Part shown: positions 24,123 to 33,500 of the stretch, one piece after another
Layout: each line of letters starts with the position of its first letter
How positions within the stretch are numbered: the stretch's first letter is position 1
Origin: CAINVV01 sp964506325
GTDB taxonomy: Bacteria > Bacteroidota > Bacteroidia > Bacteroidales > Prolixibacteraceae
Direction: 5' to 3'
Length of the DNA: 45,855 bases
Assembly (NCBI GenBank): GCA_964506325.1
Contig: CAZDLO010000019.1
Coordinates: 1 to 45,855, forward strand
Program-made: the position numbers and the translations under genes
The notes under the pieces: model-generated
Database searches by the model: none
Told to the model about the DNA's origin: nothing
Seen by the model: the letters and a program-made list of their open reading frames with translations, nothing else

Positions 24123-25715
24123 GTGAAATTGAAATTAATTATTGCTATATTTCTTCTTATGCTGCTTTCTATCAGGGGGATATCTCAAATCTCACCGGGT
24201 GAGCTGGCCAAAGTTCATGCTCATTTGGAAGGGATGGCCAACTGTACGCAATGTCATACCCTGGGCGCCAAAGTCTCAAACGAGAAGTGCCTGGATTGTC
24301 ACAAGGAAATCAAGGCACGTCTGGATGAATCCAAAGGATTTCACACTTCCTCCAAAGTTAAAAGTAAGGATTGTATCATTTGTCACAGTGATCACTATGG
24401 GAGGAATTATGATATTGTTCACCTTGTGAAAGATAAGTTCGACCACAATGATACCGGCTACAAACTGGAAGGGAAGCATGCAAAAAAAGACTGCAAGGAC
24501 TGTCACAAGAAAGATAATATTGCTGATCCACAGTTGAGAAAGAAGCAGGAGACTTATCTGGGGCTGAATGATTTATGCCTGACGTGCCACGAAGACAATC
24601 ACCAGAAGACGCTCTCTTCAAATTGCAGGAACTGTCATAATTTTGAGGGATTTAAGCCGGCTTCAGGATTCAGTCATACGCAGGCTAAATTTCAGCTGAA
24701 AGCCAAACATGTTGATGTGGCCTGCGAAAAATGTCATCCCAAAAGTTTCAGAAACGGAAAAAATTACCAGCAGTTTACTGGTTTAAAATTTCAAAATTGC
24801 GTTGACTGCCACAAGGATCCCCATGAGAACAAATTCGGACAGAATTGCACACAGTGTCATGTGGAGGAATCCTTCAAAAAAGTAAAAACAACCGGTCAGT
24901 TTGATCATTCAAAAACCGGATTCCCGCTTACTGGCAGGCATGTCAAGGTTGCCTGTGCATCCTGTCACAAGAACGGTGTCACAAAAGCTGTAAAACACGA
25001 AAAATGCTCGGATTGTCACAAGGATTATCACAACAATCAATTTAAAAAGAACGGCATTTCACCGGATTGTTCTGAATGTCATGATGTTAATGGCTTTACA
25101 CTTTCATCATATACCCTGGAAAAGCACAATCTCACAAGGTTCAGGATAGAAGGTGCGCATTTGGCAACCCCATGTTTTGAATGTCACAAAAAAGGGAAGG
25201 ACTGGAGTTTCAGGAGTATTGGCGAAAAATGTGTGGATTGTCACAAGGACATTCACCAGGGTTTGATAGACCCCAGGTACTATGCCGCGAAAGGATGTGA
25301 AAATTGTCACCAGGCAGCAGCATGGAATGAGATTAAATTTGACCATCAGCAGACTTCATTCTCACTGGAAGGAAAGCATGCAGTGATCTCCTGCCGGAAA
25401 TGTCATTTTAAACCAGGAGATAAAGACGTTGTTAATCAGAAATTTAATGGGTTAAAGGAAAATTGCGAAACCTGTCATCCGGATGTGCATTTTGCCCAGT
25501 TTCAGGACGACAAGGTGATAGTTTGCCTGAAATGTCATGGTTTTGATAACTGGAAACCGGAGAAATTCAATCACAACAATACCCGGTTTAAACTGGATGG
25601 CGGTCACAAGGATGTTGCCTGTGCCAAATGCCATAAATCTGTGACGCAGGGGGTCAATACATTCATCAATTACAAATACAAGGATATACTATGCGCAACC
25701 TGTCATTTACAATAG
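24123..25715 (+). CDS. Exported 20-haem c-type cytochrome
   Basis: This 530-residue protein begins at a GTG codon (24123) with a signal peptide (MKLKLIIAIFLLMLLSIRGI, cut near ISQ-IS). The mature part contains 20 CxxCH haem-attachment motifs and almost no other recognisable domain. Six times a signature recurs: an F-D/N-H then T-x-F/Y-x-L-x-G-x-H, then C-x2-C-H-K, where the extra histidines can be distal haem ligands. There is no lipobox and no T9SS C-terminal domain, so it is likely soluble in the periplasm. The next gene starts 25 bp before its stop in another frame. Role: haem wire between the inner-membrane oxidoreductase and the second cytochrome. Confidence 0.88.
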   Translation: MKLKLIIAIFLLMLLSIRGISQISPGELAKVHAHLEGMANCTQCHTLGAKVSNEKCLDCHKEIKARLDESKGFHTSSKVKSKDCIICHSDHYGRNYDIVHLVKDKFDHNDTGYKLEGKHAKKDCKDCHKKDNIADPQLRKKQETYLGLNDLCLTCHEDNHQKTLSSNCRNCHNFEGFKPASGFSHTQAKFQLKAKHVDVACEKCHPKSFRNGKNYQQFTGLKFQNCVDCHKDPHENKFGQNCTQCHVEESFKKVKTTGQFDHSKTGFPLTGRHVKVACASCHKNGVTKAVKHEKCSDCHKDYHNNQFKKNGISPDCSECHDVNGFTLSSYTLEKHNLTRFRIEGAHLATPCFECHKKGKDWSFRSIGEKCVDCHKDIHQGLIDPRYYAAKGCENCHQAAAWNEIKFDHQQTSFSLEGKHAVISCRKCHFKPGDKDVVNQKFNGLKENCETCHPDVHFAQFQDDKVIVCLKCHGFDNWKPEKFNHNNTRFKLDGGHKDVACAKCHKSVTQGVNTFINYKYKDILCATCHLQ

Positions 25716-27991
25716 TCATTCTGTTGATTGCAAGTTATGTCAATGGACAAACATCTCCTCATGGGAAAGAGTTTCATGTAGATTGTTCGCAATGTCACAC
25801 TTCCGAGAACTGGAACGTAAAACCAGGTACTATTCAGTTCAACCACGACAACACGAATTTTAAGCTGGCAGGTCAGCATTCGGTAGTAAATTGCAAGGAA
25901 TGCCATAAGTCGCTTACCTTCAGGGATGGGCGGAGAAATTGCCAGGATTGCCATACCGATATGCACAATGCATCACTGGGAAAGAACTGTGAGAGGTGCC
26001 ACACGCCAAAGACCTGGATAATAAGCGATGTGACTGCCCTGCATCAACAATCCCGGTTCCCTCTTTTGGGAGCACACCGCTCGGTTAGCTGTAGGGAATG
26101 TCATAAATCATCCTCTGTTTATCAGTTTGAGACCTTGGGGGTAGCGTGTGTTGATTGTCACCGTGAGGATTATACAATTGCCAGAGATCCCAACCATGTT
26201 GAGGGTAAATTTTCAACAGATTGCCTGGAATGTCACAGCGAGACCTCAACCAGTTGGCATGCAGGTATGGTCAATCATGATTTCTTTGCTCTTACAGGTG
26301 GCCACAATGTGGGTTGTGTTCAATGCCATCCGACAAAACCTTTCGGGAAAGTATCCACCGAGTGCAATACATGTCACAATAAGCATTTTACCGCCGCGCA
26401 ATTGCCAAAGCATGTTGAAGCCGGGATACCCGTCAAATGCGAAAGTTGCCATACTATCAATGCGTGGAAACCTTCCACATTCAATCACCTGACAACAGGA
26501 TATGAACTGAAGGATTCCCACAAAAACGTGGTTCAATGTTCGGATTGCCACAAAGGTAACCTTACATCCGCCGGTACAGGATGCGTGAGCTGCCACCAGG
26601 TACAATACAACAATGCACCTGATCACCAAAAATTGAAGTATTCCACCGATTGCTCTAAATGCCATTCTCAGAAAAACTGGCTGGAAAACAGTTTTAACCA
26701 TGCCAATACAAGTTATCCTTTGACTGGTGCTCACAAAACAGCCAAATGCAGCAATTGCCATGTGACAACACTGATTGGAACAACAACGGTATGCAGCAAC
26801 TGCCATCTGGCATCCTACACCAATTCCCAGGTGCCAGGTCATGTCGCTGCCGGAATTCCAAAGGATTGTGCCACCTGCCATACCACCCTGGCATGGAAGC
26901 CCTCTTCCTTCAATCATACCACTACAGGTTATGAACTGAAAGGTTCTCACAAATCAATTGTTCAATGTTCACTTTGCCACAAGGGAAACGTAACAACAGC
27001 ACCACAAACATGTATAGGATGTCACCAGGTACAATATGACGGCGCTCCCGGTCACAAGCAGAATAATTTTGGAACTGATTGTACCAAATGTCACTCACAA
27101 ATCAACTGGCTTGCAACAAGTTTTGACCATTCAACGACTTCATTTCCGCTTACCGGCTCCCACACCAAGGTGGTTTGTTCAAGTTGCCACGTTAACGGAT
27201 ATGCAGGAACCTCTACTGTTTGCAGCAGTTGCCATACGCCTGCCTATAACAGCTCGCAGTTACCCCGACACGTAGCCGCAGGAATTCCAAAAGATTGTGC
27301 CACCTGCCACACATCAGCATCCTGGAAGCCTTCTACGTTCAATCATACCACAACAGGGTATGAATTAAAGGGGGCACACAAAAGTATTGTGCAATGCTCT
27401 GATTGTCATAAGGGAAGTGTGACGATAGCTCCACAGACCTGCATAGGCTGCCATCAAACTCAGTTCGACATTGCCCTGAATCACAAGGCACAGGGTTACC
27501 CTGCAGACTGCACGCGCTGCCATACCCAGAATAACTGGATTGAAAACATTTTCAACCACGCTACAACCAGTTTTCCGCTTACCGGGGCACATAATACTGT
27601 TCTTTGCGCCAAATGCCATACCACTAAGCTAAAAGGAACACCAACTTTGTGCTTCAGTTGTCACACAGCCAAATACAATGCAACGGTAAATCCAAACCAC
27701 CTGACAGCAAAATTTCCAACCAATTGTGAAATATGTCACTCTACAACAGCCTGGACTCCTTCCACCTATAACCATGATGCACAGTTTTTCCCGATTTACA
27801 GCGGAAAGCACCAGGGAAAATGGACTCAGTGTTCAGAATGTCACAATGTTCCTTCCAATTATGCCAGTTTCTCCTGCATATTGTGTCATGAGCATAGTAA
27901 CAAGGCTTCTGTAGATAGTGAACACAGCGGAAACAGGAATTATTCGTATGTAAGTTCAGCTTGTTACAGTTGTCATCCAAGAGGAAGGTAG
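25691..27991 (+). CDS. Exported 31-haem c-type cytochrome with internal tandem repeats
   Basis: This 766-residue protein has a signal peptide (MRNLSFTIVILLIASYVNGQ) and 31 CxxCH motifs. Nine lie before residue 250; then come three consecutive 143-residue units with six haems each (starting at VKCESCH, KDCATCH and KDCATCH), and finally a decayed fourth unit (NCEICH, CSECH, CILCH, CYSCH). The recurring signature F-x-H-x3-T-x-F/Y-x-L-x-G-x-H-x4-C-x2-C-H occurs about ten times, the same as in the upstream 20-haem protein. The protein has no lipobox, no membrane anchor and no T9SS domain. It probably spans much of the periplasm or docks into the beta-barrel encoded next as a surface electron exit. 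Its start overlaps the preceding gene by 25 bp. Confidence 0.9.
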   Translation: MRNLSFTIVILLIASYVNGQTSPHGKEFHVDCSQCHTSENWNVKPGTIQFNHDNTNFKLAGQHSVVNCKECHKSLTFRDGRRNCQDCHTDMHNASLGKNCERCHTPKTWIISDVTALHQQSRFPLLGAHRSVSCRECHKSSSVYQFETLGVACVDCHREDYTIARDPNHVEGKFSTDCLECHSETSTSWHAGMVNHDFFALTGGHNVGCVQCHPTKPFGKVSTECNTCHNKHFTAAQLPKHVEAGIPVKCESCHTINAWKPSTFNHLTTGYELKDSHKNVVQCSDCHKGNLTSAGTGCVSCHQVQYNNAPDHQKLKYSTDCSKCHSQKNWLENSFNHANTSYPLTGAHKTAKCSNCHVTTLIGTTTVCSNCHLASYTNSQVPGHVAAGIPKDCATCHTTLAWKPSSFNHTTTGYELKGSHKSIVQCSLCHKGNVTTAPQTCIGCHQVQYDGAPGHKQNNFGTDCTKCHSQINWLATSFDHSTTSFPLTGSHTKVVCSSCHVNGYAGTSTVCSSCHTPAYNSSQLPRHVAAGIPKDCATCHTSASWKPSTFNHTTTGYELKGAHKSIVQCSDCHKGSVTIAPQTCIGCHQTQFDIALNHKAQGYPADCTRCHTQNNWIENIFNHATTSFPLTGAHNTVLCAKCHTTKLKGTPTLCFSCHTAKYNATVNPNHLTAKFPTNCEICHSTTAWTPSTYNHDAQFFPIYSGKHQGKWTQCSECHNVPSNYASFSCILCHEHSNKASVDSEHSGNRNYSYVSSACYSCHPRGR
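26438..27724 (+). repeat. Three tandem 429-bp (143-residue, six-haem) repeats, plus partial fourth
   Basis: Homologous points (the first Cys codon of VKCESCH, KDCATCH, KDCATCH and TNCEICH) fall at 26438, 26867, 27296 and 27725, exactly 429 bp apart, without any indel. Units share A/S-WKPS-T/S-FNH, TTGYELK, SHK, VQCS, CHKG, CIGCH/CVSCH and TSFPLTG/TSYPLTG. The fourth unit, after 27725, is truncated and divergent. This implies module duplication within the gene. Confidence 0.9.
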
Positions 27992-28082
27992 CGATTTTTC
28001 TTAGCCGGAAATTAAAGTTTCAGCAGGATAAAGGTGATGGTGTCTTACCATTGAATTTGTCCACAACAAATTAATTTGATTG

Positions 28083-29690
28083 ATGAGAATTTTTACGATA
28101 TTATTTTTGATACTATTTTTTTCAAAGAATATCTCTGCCCAGGTGGCAAAGAATGAGATAGAAGGTGTGGTAACTTATCAGACTGCACAAAATATCTACC
28201 TGAAATTTAATTCTGCCAAAGGGATAAAACCAGGAGACAAAATCTATACCAGGAAAAACAATTCCCTGGTTCCTGTGATGCTTGTAGAAAATGTATCTTC
28301 CATTTCCTGTGTCGGAAAATCCACAGGAGAGGAAAAACTTAAAACCGGAGATAAAGTTATTGCGTTGGTCTCCAGGGCGGATGCTGTGGAGGAAAATTCA
28401 GTTCAACAGGAACAAAAGGTTAAGGCTGTTGCAGACAGTTCAGGTACAACCGGGAATAGACTGAAAAATATTGTCCCGCTCCGCAAAGAACGGATTGACG
28501 GACGAATTCAGGTTTCTTCCTATACCAATATGTCAAATCTGGCTTCAGGAAACAACACCCGGTTGAGGTACATTTTTTCATTGAATGCTTCCAATGTGTC
28601 GAATTCGCGCATTTCACTGGATTCCTATGTTTCTTTTTCTCACAGGCTGGATGACTGGGCATCTATCAGGGAAAATGTCTACAGTGGTTTGAAAATATAC
28701 GATCTGAACCTGAAATATGAAGCAGGGGAGAATTCAACTATCTGGTTGGGGAGGAAAATAAATTCCAAAATTTCCAGTCTTGGTGCCATAGACGGAATGC
28801 AGTACGAAATGAACCTTAAGCACTTTTACTGGGGTGCTGTGGCAGGTTTTCGTCCTGATTATACTAACTACAGCTTCAATAAAAACCTGTTGGAATATGG
28901 AGCATTTATTGGTCATGTTTTGAAGAATACCAATGGAATCATGCAAACTTCGCTGGCAGGTTTTAATCAAACCAATGCGGGGAATACTGACAGAAGATTC
29001 CTGTATTTTCAACATGATAATTCCATTCTGAAGAACCTGAACCTCTTTGTTTCTTCGGAGATTGATCTTTATAAAATGTTGGATGGCGTACCGGTCAATG
29101 AACCCTCATTGACAAGTCTGTACATGTTGTTAAATTATCGTATTTCAGGTAAAATGTCCATTTCAGGTTCGTATGATAACCGTCGTAATATAATCTACTA
29201 TGAAACCTTCAAGAATTATATTGATGTAATGCTTGAAGATGCAACCAGGCAAGGCGTTATGCTCAGGATCAACTACAGGCCAATTACCTACCTGAGTACG
29301 GGTATCTCCTCAAGCTACTGGGATCGCCAGGGAGACAGCAAACCGACAAAAAATGTGAATGGTTATCTTACATATTCCCGGTTGCCATGGCTCGATGCTT
29401 CTGCTTCCTTAACAGTTAATGCCCTTCAAACCAGTTATGTGGAAGGGAAGATTTATGGTCTGAGATTTGATAAGGGATTTGTGAACGGCAAATTGAACTG
29501 GAGCCTTAATTACAGGTATGTGGATTATACTTATGTGACTTCACAGGCTAAGCTACTGGAGCATATTGCCGGGACTGATCTTTCAGTGCAATTCACCCGT
29601 AAATTTTCTTTTTCAGTCAGTTATGAAGGTACTTTTGAGAAGGAGAACAAGTACCACCAGGTCTATGGCAGCCTGATTAAAAGGTTTTGA
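28083..29690 (+). CDS. Predicted outer-membrane beta-barrel with N-terminal SH3-like domain
   Basis: The ATG at 28083 gives 535 residues; a TTG 3 bp upstream is less likely. A signal peptide (MRIFTILFLILFFSKNISAQ) is followed by a beta-rich domain at about 22-100 (GVVTYQTAQNIYLKF, GIKPGDKIYTR, LKTGDKVIAL), resembling the SH3-like domains of envelope proteins, a short linker, then many amphipathic strands from about 140 to the end. The chain terminates in Phe (KRF), typical of barrel proteins inserted by BamA. It follows the 31-haem gene by 91 bp with no terminator between. I infer that it is the porin sheath of a porin-cytochrome conduit; no homologue is recognised. Confidence 0.7.
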   Translation: MRIFTILFLILFFSKNISAQVAKNEIEGVVTYQTAQNIYLKFNSAKGIKPGDKIYTRKNNSLVPVMLVENVSSISCVGKSTGEEKLKTGDKVIALVSRADAVEENSVQQEQKVKAVADSSGTTGNRLKNIVPLRKERIDGRIQVSSYTNMSNLASGNNTRLRYIFSLNASNVSNSRISLDSYVSFSHRLDDWASIRENVYSGLKIYDLNLKYEAGENSTIWLGRKINSKISSLGAIDGMQYEMNLKHFYWGAVAGFRPDYTNYSFNKNLLEYGAFIGHVLKNTNGIMQTSLAGFNQTNAGNTDRRFLYFQHDNSILKNLNLFVSSEIDLYKMLDGVPVNEPSLTSLYMLLNYRISGKMSISGSYDNRRNIIYYETFKNYIDVMLEDATRQGVMLRINYRPITYLSTGISSSYWDRQGDSKPTKNVNGYLTYSRLPWLDASASLTVNALQTSYVEGKIYGLRFDKGFVNGKLNWSLNYRYVDYTYVTSQAKLLEHIAGTDLSVQFTRKFSFSVSYEGTFEKENKYHQVYGSLIKRF

Positions 29691-29696
29691 AATCCA

Positions 29697-30452
29697 TCAC
29701 TTAACATCCTCTATCCACCACTCAATGGTTACAGATTTTTTTATTCCTATCTCTTTTGGATTGAAATCTATGACAGGAAGTTGCGAACCGGCTTTGCTAA
29801 AAGCGTTTTCACGGGCAAACAATACATTTTCCTGCACCAGGTCTGATTCGTAGAACCGGCCCATTTCGTCGTCTGTAAAGTTGATGGACTTGATATTCAG
29901 TAACCTGACATTTGAGGCAGCAGCTATAGCCTCAGCTTTTTCCCTGGCATCGGCCACAGCGTTGGCAATCGCCTTTTGCCTTAATTCCTTTTTCTGAGTC
30001 TCTGAAAGAATGAAATCAAGGTTGTATAACATTGATAAAGAGTCATTTTGAAGTGCAGACAACATTTTTTTTGAATATTCAGCAGAGAAGGAATTTTCGA
30101 TCAGTAGTGTGGAGGTCCCTTCAAAACTTGTCTTGATGCCTCCATCCGGCAAATAATCTTTTTTTTCTGATATGTTAAGGTCGCTGATCTGTATCGTTTT
30201 TTTACCGATTCCATTTTTCACGAATACTCTGTTAGCCTGATCAATGGCCCGTACCAATTTTTCCTGGCACTGATTGTATTTTTCAGACGATTCTTTGATT
30301 GTGATTTTTGCGGAGAGGATTTCAGGCGTTTGTTTCAGAATTGCGATACCTTTTACGATCAGTGTGTTTTCCCGGGATGGGTTTTTTGTTTGTCCGAACT
30401 GTGGTGTTGCAAACAACAAGAATAGAGCAATGAAAACAATGGAACGTCTCAT
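29697..30452 (-). CDS. SIMPL domain-containing (DUF541) exported protein
   Basis: This 251-residue protein has a signal peptide (MRRSIVFIALFLLFATPQFG, cut near GQ-TK) and a SIMPL/DUF541 domain in the rest. The family patterns are visible: LIVKGIAILKQTPEILSAKI at the start (the usual ISV-GE...P-D...), then KKTIQISDLNISEKKDY, AIANAVADAREKAEAIA (about 160-176) and a C-terminal INFTDDEM region. Family members are periplasmic or surface proteins of unclear function. It converges on the beta-barrel gene (6-bp gap). Its upstream region separates it from the RND operon terminator at about 30509-30544. It may be unrelated to the cytochrome cluster. Confidence 0.88.
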   Translation of the reverse strand: MRRSIVFIALFLLFATPQFGQTKNPSRENTLIVKGIAILKQTPEILSAKITIKESSEKYNQCQEKLVRAIDQANRVFVKNGIGKKTIQISDLNISEKKDYLPDGGIKTSFEGTSTLLIENSFSAEYSKKMLSALQNDSLSMLYNLDFILSETQKKELRQKAIANAVADAREKAEAIAAASNVRLLNIKSINFTDDEMGRFYESDLVQENVLFARENAFSKAGSQLPVIDFNPKEIGIKKSVTIEWWIEDVK

Positions 30453-30508
30453 ACCGGGTAATTTGTTTTATTTGTAATCAGAAATATAAGCAATCACAAA
30501 AGAATAAA

Positions 30509-30544
30509 AAAAAATGGGGACTCTTTTCAGAATCCCCATTTTTT
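30509..30544 (-). terminator. Terminator of the RND efflux operon
   Basis: A hairpin with arms AAAAAATGGGGA and TCCCCATTTTTT and a 12-nt loop lies 19 bp beyond the stop of the minus-strand RND permease gene. Reading the minus strand, the arm is followed by T-rich sequence, as expected for an intrinsic terminator of the operon. Confidence 0.85.
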
Positions 30545-30562
30545 AATGGTAATAATAACCTT

Positions 30563-33500
30563 TTAAGCTTTGGCTTCCAGTATCTTTTTCAGATTTTTTC
30601 TCCTTCGGTATTTAAGGCGGATGACATAATCCATGTAATACAATGCAGGAACGAACAACAACGTGAGGAACGTGGCAAAACTCAGTCCAAATATGATTGT
30701 CCAGGAAAGTGGTCCCCAGAAGGCAACATTGTCACCTCCCACGTACAGATGCGGATTGAAGTGGGTAAAAAGGGTCTCAAAATTGATATTCAATCCCACT
30801 GCCAGAGGCACAAGTCCGAGGATGGTGGCAGAGGCAGTAAGAATTACCGGGGTAATCCTGGTTTTCCCTGCCTGAACGATGGCCTCCCTCGTTTTTAAAC
30901 CACGTTTTTTCATTTCATCAATGAATTCAACAATCAGGATACCATTTCGGACAACAATACCTCCCAATGCAACAACGCCAAGTCCGGTCATCATGATCAC
31001 CAGATCCTGGCGGAAGATTATTACTCCAAGCAAAACCCCGATAATACTGAATATTACCTCACTAAGGATGATGATGGTTTTGCTGATAGAACCAAACTGT
31101 GTAATCAGGATAAAGAAAATCATACCAAGCGCGATGATCATGGCAGTTGCCAGGAATCCAGCCGTTTCGGCCTGGTCTTCCTGTTCCCCGGTAAGTTTGA
31201 CGGAAGTACCATTATGCAAGGGATAGTTTTTTGCAAATGCCTTGATTTTGGGCACTATATCATTGGGGGAATAGCCTGTCAGGACATTGGAATATATGGT
31301 AATGACCCTTTTTTGATCGAGGCGTTTGATGCCGGCATAAGAACTGGAGTAATGGATCGAGGCAACCGTGGACAAGGGGATGGTTCTTAATTGTCCCGAG
31401 TTCATATCCCTGTAGGTTATTACAAGGTTGATAAGGGAGTTGATATTTTCCCTGGTCAGCTTATTGTACCGCAGCGTGATAGGGTACTCATCCTCATCCT
31501 CCTTGTATTTGGAGATTTCTTTGCCGAATAGTGCTGTTCGGAGTTCCAAACCGATCTGGCCTGTAGAAAGACCAGCCCGCTGGGCTCTGTCCCGGTTGAT
31601 GTCGATCATTATTTCGGGTGAATTGAGTTCAAAGTCGGTTTTCAACTCTTCCACTCCGGGTATATTTAAGGAATCCAGGTAGCTTCGGAAACCGTAAGCA
31701 TCTGCAACAAGGTTCTCCATGTTCTCACTTGTAACTTCAATATTGATCGGCTTACCGGTCGGTGGTCCCATTTTGGTTTTTCCGACGGTTATCTCAGCTC
31801 CGGCTATATCACCAACGGATTCCCGGATTTTCTCCATGTATTGCGTGGTGTTAATTCCGGTTGTCCTGGCTTTGCTTTCAACAAAATTGACAGAGATCTT
31901 TCCTTTGTTGTAAGGTTTGCCTGCACTTGCGAAGCCTTCCTCTTCAGCGCCGATCGTGATATTTGATATGACGGATTCGACATCAGGATTATGCTGCCCG
32001 ATAGCCTGGTATACCCTTCTCTCGGCAATTCTGGTCACACTGTCGGTTACGTTCTGATCAGTTCCTCCCGGCATCTTTACGTAAACCAATACGTTGTTGG
32101 GATCACTGTTCGGGAAAAACAATACAGTTGGTTTTACGATGCCAGTCAGGATTATGGTAAAGATGAACAGGGCGGTCATAGCGCCAAGCATCCACAAAGG
32201 ACGGAAACCATACAATACCCATCTCAGTTGGCGCTCGTAGGCAGCCATCATTTTGGGCCATAAAACCTCCTGGAAGGATTTTATCCAGAACCTGATCGCA
32301 TAATGGTAAAAGAAGACCATAAGAATGGCAAATACAATGAAGTTGCCTATCCCGAATGATTTGAAAAGATAGAATATAACAGCCAGACCAAAGAATCCTA
32401 GCAGGATCTTCTTTGTTTTCTTCCATTCATTCTTGTCTTCGCCATCGAATTCGTGGGCCATAAAGGACACTGCGAAAACCGGATTGAAAATGTAGGCTAC
32501 AAACAGCGAGGCAAACAGTGTAATTATCAATGTGACGGGAAGATAGTGCATGAACTGCCCCACAATTCCGGGCCAGAATGCCAGGGGGAAGAAGGGTGCA
32601 AGTGTGGTAAGAGTTCCTGAGAGTATCGGTAAAAACACTTCGCCGGCAGCCAGTTTGGCTGCCACCCTGATGTCAGGGTGGGTCCGGTGCATCCGGTGGG
32701 TGTTTTCGATGACAACAATCGCATCATCTACTACAATTCCCAGTGCGAAGATAAAGGCGAACATGACGATCATGTTCATGGTAAAACCGATGTTTGGAAT
32801 AACCAGGTAAGCAATGGCCATAGATAGCGGCACGGATAACCCAACGAAAAAGGCATTGGTGAATCCCATGAAAAACATCAGGACAATGGTGACAAGTATA
32901 AATCCAATGATGATGGTGTTGTTAAGTTCTTCCAGCGTATTGCGGGTCATAACACTCTGGTCTCCTGAAATCGTCATGGTTATATCTTCCGGAAGTTCTT
33001 TTCCTTTGACACTTGCAACAATTTCCTTGATCTGGTCTGACGCTTCGAGCAGGTTTGTTCCGGCCTTTTTGATGACATTCAGAGTTATGACATTTTTTCC
33101 GTCCAGGCGGGAAAAACTCTCCTGATCCTTGAAGTCGTCCTTTACTTCAGCGATATCGCTCAGCTTGACATAGGCGCCGCCTGATGCATGAACTATAATA
33201 TCACGGACGTTCTGTACCGTTTCAAATTGTCCTTTTAACCGTACCGAATTCTTGGTTCCGTTCAGTGTCAGCGTACCGCCCGAAATAGTTATATTTTCCC
33301 GGGCAACAGCACTCTCAATATCGGTAAATGTGACCCTGGCCGCCTGCATTTTGAATATGTCAGCATTGATCTGAATTTCGCGTTCCAGGGCTCCAACGAT
33401 GTCGACACGGGTAATTTCCTTCACACCTTCAACTTTGTCCTGAACGATATCTGCAAATTTTTTGAGTTTATCCAGGTCATAATTTCCGGAAATATTGATG

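Noticed and set aside
25691..25715. Possible frameshift joining the two cytochrome genes into one
   Set aside because: The second frame starts with its own ATG and a clear signal peptide, so these are two separate, overlapping genes.
26246..26950. 234-codon minus-strand frame inside the 31-haem cytochrome repeats
   Set aside because: It lies fully opposite a motif-rich coding sequence, arises from the repeat's codon bias, and has no recognisable domain.
26438..27724. CRISPR-like or insertion-type repeats
   Set aside because: The period is 429 bp, in frame and coding, with no spacer structure; it is an intragenic protein repeat.
28083..28380. N-terminal region of the beta-barrel gene as a separate small protein
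   Set aside because: The frame continues without a break into the barrel and has a single signal peptide, so it is one protein.
30879..31226. 115-codon plus-strand frame opposite the RND permease
   Set aside because: It is a shadow of a long conserved gene, with low-complexity sequence rich in Ile/Met/Pro from the reverse reading of membrane helices.
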